From the NCBI GenBank assembly GCA_031274385.1, contig JAISQH010000209.1, forward strand, positions 1 to 8,175: DNA of 8,175 nucleotides, written 5' to 3'. Shown piece by piece: positions 6,359-8,175 of this stretch; within the stretch, counting starts at the first letter, position 1; each line of letters begins with the position of its first letter. Below the pieces are notes generated by a model. That model had not been told where the DNA came from. It made no database searches and saw only the letters and a program-made list of their open reading frames with translations. A program made the translations under genes and the position numbers. Source of the stretch: Planctomycetaceae bacterium (GTDB lineage Bacteria > Planctomycetota > Planctomycetia > Pirellulales > Thermoguttaceae).

Positions 6359-6408
6359 TATCTTTTATTCAACTATTTCAAAAAACATCAAAAATCAAGC
6401 GTTTTTTA

Positions 6409-6437
6409 TTGAAAAAAAGGACAAGTTCTGGTATAGT
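6409..6437 (+). promoter_or_regulatory. Strong sigma-70-type promoter upstream of a gene remnant
   Basis: TTGAAA (6409-6414), a 17-bp spacer and TATAGT (6432-6437) give five of six matches in both hexamers at ideal spacing. A second, weaker set follows: TTGACA (6451-6456), 18 bp, CATATA (6475-6480). No intact gene follows within 280 bp, so the transcript is either a small RNA or the leader of the decayed frame ending at 6716. Confidence 0.5.
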
Positions 6438-6521
6438 AACAATATGATCTTTGACAATTAGTTTATTTGTGTACCATATAGCGGCAATGCGGAATTTTCT
6501 GCCCCGTTAAAATCGTTATAA

Positions 6522-6716
6522 CGTGAAAAAAGTAGGGCTATAGGTATAGGAATTGGTATTTCACTTAGATCAATGGGAGTTGGTTCAATTTTGGGGGCGG
6601 TTTATGGAAAAGATTCTGTTATTAGAGCCTCTGGATTAGGAATACTACAGGGATGGGCAAATATTTTTAATAGTATTCAAGACATTGCCATTGGATTACT
6701 AAATCTCTTTCACTAG
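6522..6716 (+). pseudogene. Short Gly-rich hydrophobic coding remnant ending at the IS
   Basis: From the stop at 6519-6521 a frame stays open to TAG 6714-6716. It begins RAIGIGIGISLRSMGVGS and ends IFNSIQDIAIGLLNLFH. The only ATG (6573) would give 47 residues and has no ribosome-binding site. The composition, glycine-rich and hydrophobic, looks coding and membrane-like; it could be the tail of a larger decayed protein or a small bacteriocin-like peptide. I do not recognise a family. The stop codon TAG lies inside the CTAG target of the insertion sequence, and the bases after the far end of the element restore the same sequence, so the stop was there before insertion. Confidence 0.4.
6713..6716. 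repeat. Target site duplication CTAG, left copy
   Basis: CTAG at 6713-6716 borders the left end of the insertion sequence and is repeated at 8019-8022 at the right end. CTAG is palindromic, so an alternative reading is that it belongs to longer terminal repeats (CACTAGTG). Confidence 0.55.
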
Positions 6717-8018
6717 TGTCCGGTTATAACTTGAATAGGGTTAATTGGTTAGGGTTATCATTTTTTTATTTTTGTAATTTTTATCATCAAGTGCTTGAAT
6801 TATAGGAGTTTTTTAAAATTGTATCAGGCTTAAAATCTGTAGAATTTGGTAGATTGATTGTGGCAATTTGAGTTCTTTTTTTAAAATGGAGACAATGAGG
6901 TAGGTACAAATAGCGATCCAAATTTGCGACTTGACGGCGTTTTCGCTTATTCCGTAAAAAACTTTGATTCGTAAATGTTGCTTGATCCATTTGAAAAATA
7001 GTTCCACACGCCAACGTGATTTGTATAAAGCAGCAATCGTCACGGCGGGCAAATCCATATTATTTGTCAAAAAAACCAATCGTTTGTTTCGCGTCGCATC
7101 GTAAAATCGGATACGCCGCAATGGTTCCGGGTAGGTTGTCAAACTTTTGGGATTCGTCAAAAAAACAGTTTGATCACACTGCACTCCCGTTGTTTTATCA
7201 ACCTTTTTAGAATCTCGTCTCGTTAATTTTGTGTTTCGTTTTGCCCGTGTAATAAAAAACGCTTTCGCCTGATGAATTTTGTACAATCGCTCGAAATCCC
7301 AAGAACCACGATCCATGACGTAGTAGGCACCCGCGATAAAAATCATTTGATCAAGGATATTGACATCGTGCATTTTTCCATCGGAAATTAAAATGAAATC
7401 AGGAATATTCCCCTGTAAATTAAGGAGTGTGTGAAGTTTGATGGCTGCTTTTGTTTTACGAAAAGGTGCCCATGGGAACAGTGATAAACATAAGTCAATC
7501 GTCGATGAGTCTAACGCAAAAACAGGTGCTTTTATTTTAACGGGGTTGTCGTCGTTTTGGTAAAGGATGTGTGCTTGCTCAATGAGTATTTGTGCAAAAT
7601 CAGTAAAAATCCGCCAATCGCGATGTGGCATCGCATCGGAAATATTGCTGCGGGAAATTGTTGAGCGGATTCCCATGTGATACAGTTTTTGTGGCACTGC
7701 CCGAAGGCAACTAACAACGTCACGCAAACTTTCACGATAAGTGAATTGGGCAAATAACATCACCCGAAAATAATCAGCACAACGAAATTGACGAACACGA
7801 TAATCACCTTGATACCGTTCAACGCAAGTTTGGAATCGTTCCCACGGGACAATATCCATTATCTGCGTGAAAATAAATTGACCTTGATACATTTTGACTA
7901 CCTTTCGTTGGAAACCGCTCCAAGTTCAAATCAAATTGAAGTCGGAGGTGGTCAAAATTTTACATAAACTTAATAAATAAAAAAGGTTATAACTGTTTTT
8001 TGATAAATTAACCGGACA
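6717..8018 (-). mobile_element. IS4-type insertion sequence, about 1.3 kb
   Basis: Terminal inverted repeats TGTCCGGTTA lie at 6717-6726 and, reversed, at 8009-8018, with CTAG duplicated outside. GTTATAAC also occurs near both ends. The element carries a single transposase gene filling most of it, transcribed toward the left end. Ends, direct repeats and gene are all present, so it is structurally complete and the insertion may be fairly recent; only the transposase C-terminus looks damaged. Confidence 0.85.
6813..7892 (-). CDS. IS4-family DDE transposase, C-terminus cut by a nonsense codon
   Basis: The 359-residue protein cuts and rejoins element ends. AAAGG precedes ATG 7892 by a normal distance. 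The N-terminal region resembles the DUF4372 domain that often heads such transposases (FTYRESLRDVV, RSNISDA). The DDE residues are D128 (FALDSSTIDLCLSLF), D194 (YVMDRGSWDF) and E297. Y290-x2-R293-x3-E297-x6-K304 is the IS4 signature. The frame ends at TAA 6813-6815, but the codons after it read KTPIIQALDDKNYKN and go on to TAA 6741-6743, adding 23 residues. From memory, relatives continue with an F-E-K-T-P-like segment at this point, so GAA probably became TAA. The catalytic core is intact, so activity is uncertain rather than lost. Confidence 0.9.
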   Translation of the reverse strand: MYQGQFIFTQIMDIVPWERFQTCVERYQGDYRVRQFRCADYFRVMLFAQFTYRESLRDVVSCLRAVPQKLYHMGIRSTISRSNISDAMPHRDWRIFTDFAQILIEQAHILYQNDDNPVKIKAPVFALDSSTIDLCLSLFPWAPFRKTKAAIKLHTLLNLQGNIPDFILISDGKMHDVNILDQMIFIAGAYYVMDRGSWDFERLYKIHQAKAFFITRAKRNTKLTRRDSKKVDKTTGVQCDQTVFLTNPKSLTTYPEPLRRIRFYDATRNKRLVFLTNNMDLPAVTIAALYKSRWRVELFFKWIKQHLRIKVFYGISENAVKSQIWIAICTYLIVSILKKELKLPQSIYQILQILSLIQF

Positions 8019-8022
8019 CTAG
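8019..8022. repeat. Target site duplication CTAG, right copy
   Basis: CTAG directly after the right terminal repeat matches 6713-6716. Removing the element and one copy gives CACTAGTGATGATTC, a continuous empty site. Confidence 0.55.
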
Positions 8023-8085
8023 TGATGATTCATAATGTTTAGCAAAAAAAAAATACAAATCATAACCCGTTGACTCTATTCAACT

Positions 8086-8091
8086 TATAAT
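8086..8091 (+). promoter_or_regulatory. TATAAT box near the right edge
   Basis: A perfect TATAAT lies at 8086-8091; TTGACT at 8070-8075 is too close (10 bp) to be its -35 box. The window ends in GAGGAGTGAGG (8165-8175), a purine-rich stretch like a ribosome-binding site, so a gene may start just past the edge. Otherwise 8023-8175 shows no gene. Confidence 0.3.
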
Positions 8092-8175
8092 GGGGAACTT
8101 CTAAAAAACCGTTATTTTACTTAAAAATTGTTCGCAATCTCTTTATTTTTCAATGCGAGATTTTGAGGAGTGAGG

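Noticed and set aside
6717..6743. Terminal repeat taken as the 16-bp CACTAGTGTCCGGTTA
   Set aside because: Counting CACTAG as part of the element leaves no direct repeat outside; the CTAG duplication with TGTCCGG ends is simpler, though palindromy keeps some doubt.

Overview
The window looks like a piece of an AT-rich genome from the PVC group, most probably a planctomycete. The best clue is a prepilin-like DUF1559 protein with the H-X9-DG motif, a family greatly expanded in Planctomycetota and relatives. A small carboxypeptidase-regulatory-like lipoprotein of a type common in planctomycetes supports this. The placement is inference from gene content; there is no rRNA or marker gene in the window.

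Layout. Positions 1-636 carry no convincing gene. They hold a dispersed-looking inverted repeat (128-317), an array of four 17-bp modules in forward-forward-reverse-reverse order (360-438) and a good sigma-54-type promoter (535-551). These lead into the DUF1559 pseudopilin gene (637-1849), whose frame is broken at a run of 12 G residues; 11 G would restore a 403-residue protein. Positions 1850-2470 form a hairpin-rich island: three short hairpins, then two ~94-bp units in inverted orientation built from palindromes that share a GCGCAGC core. Next come a secreted thioredoxin-fold protein with a duplicated helical module (2471-3898), a long inverted repeat (3901-3969) that may end its transcript, and a small lipoprotein (4041-4520) followed by a terminator-like hairpin.

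On the minus strand lies a GltD/GltA-type NADPH-dependent glutamate synthase subunit (4693-6108) with its own promoter at 6165-6192. Positions 6193-6716 hold a 10-bp inverted repeat, a strong sigma-70-type promoter and a short coding remnant. A complete IS4-type insertion sequence (6717-8018) sits exactly on the stop codon of that remnant. Its transposase appears shortened by an in-frame stop. The last 150 bp hold a TATAAT box and a purine-rich ribosome-binding-like stretch, which suggests a gene starting just beyond the window.

How the parts relate. The genes do not form one operon; most have their own control signals or repeats between them. The most interesting unit is the DUF1559 locus: putative upstream activator sites, a sigma-54 promoter, a clear Shine-Dalgarno sequence, then a homopolymer switch inside the leader peptide. 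That would be a regulated, phase-variable surface or secreted pseudopilin, if the G-run length is real and not a sequencing error.
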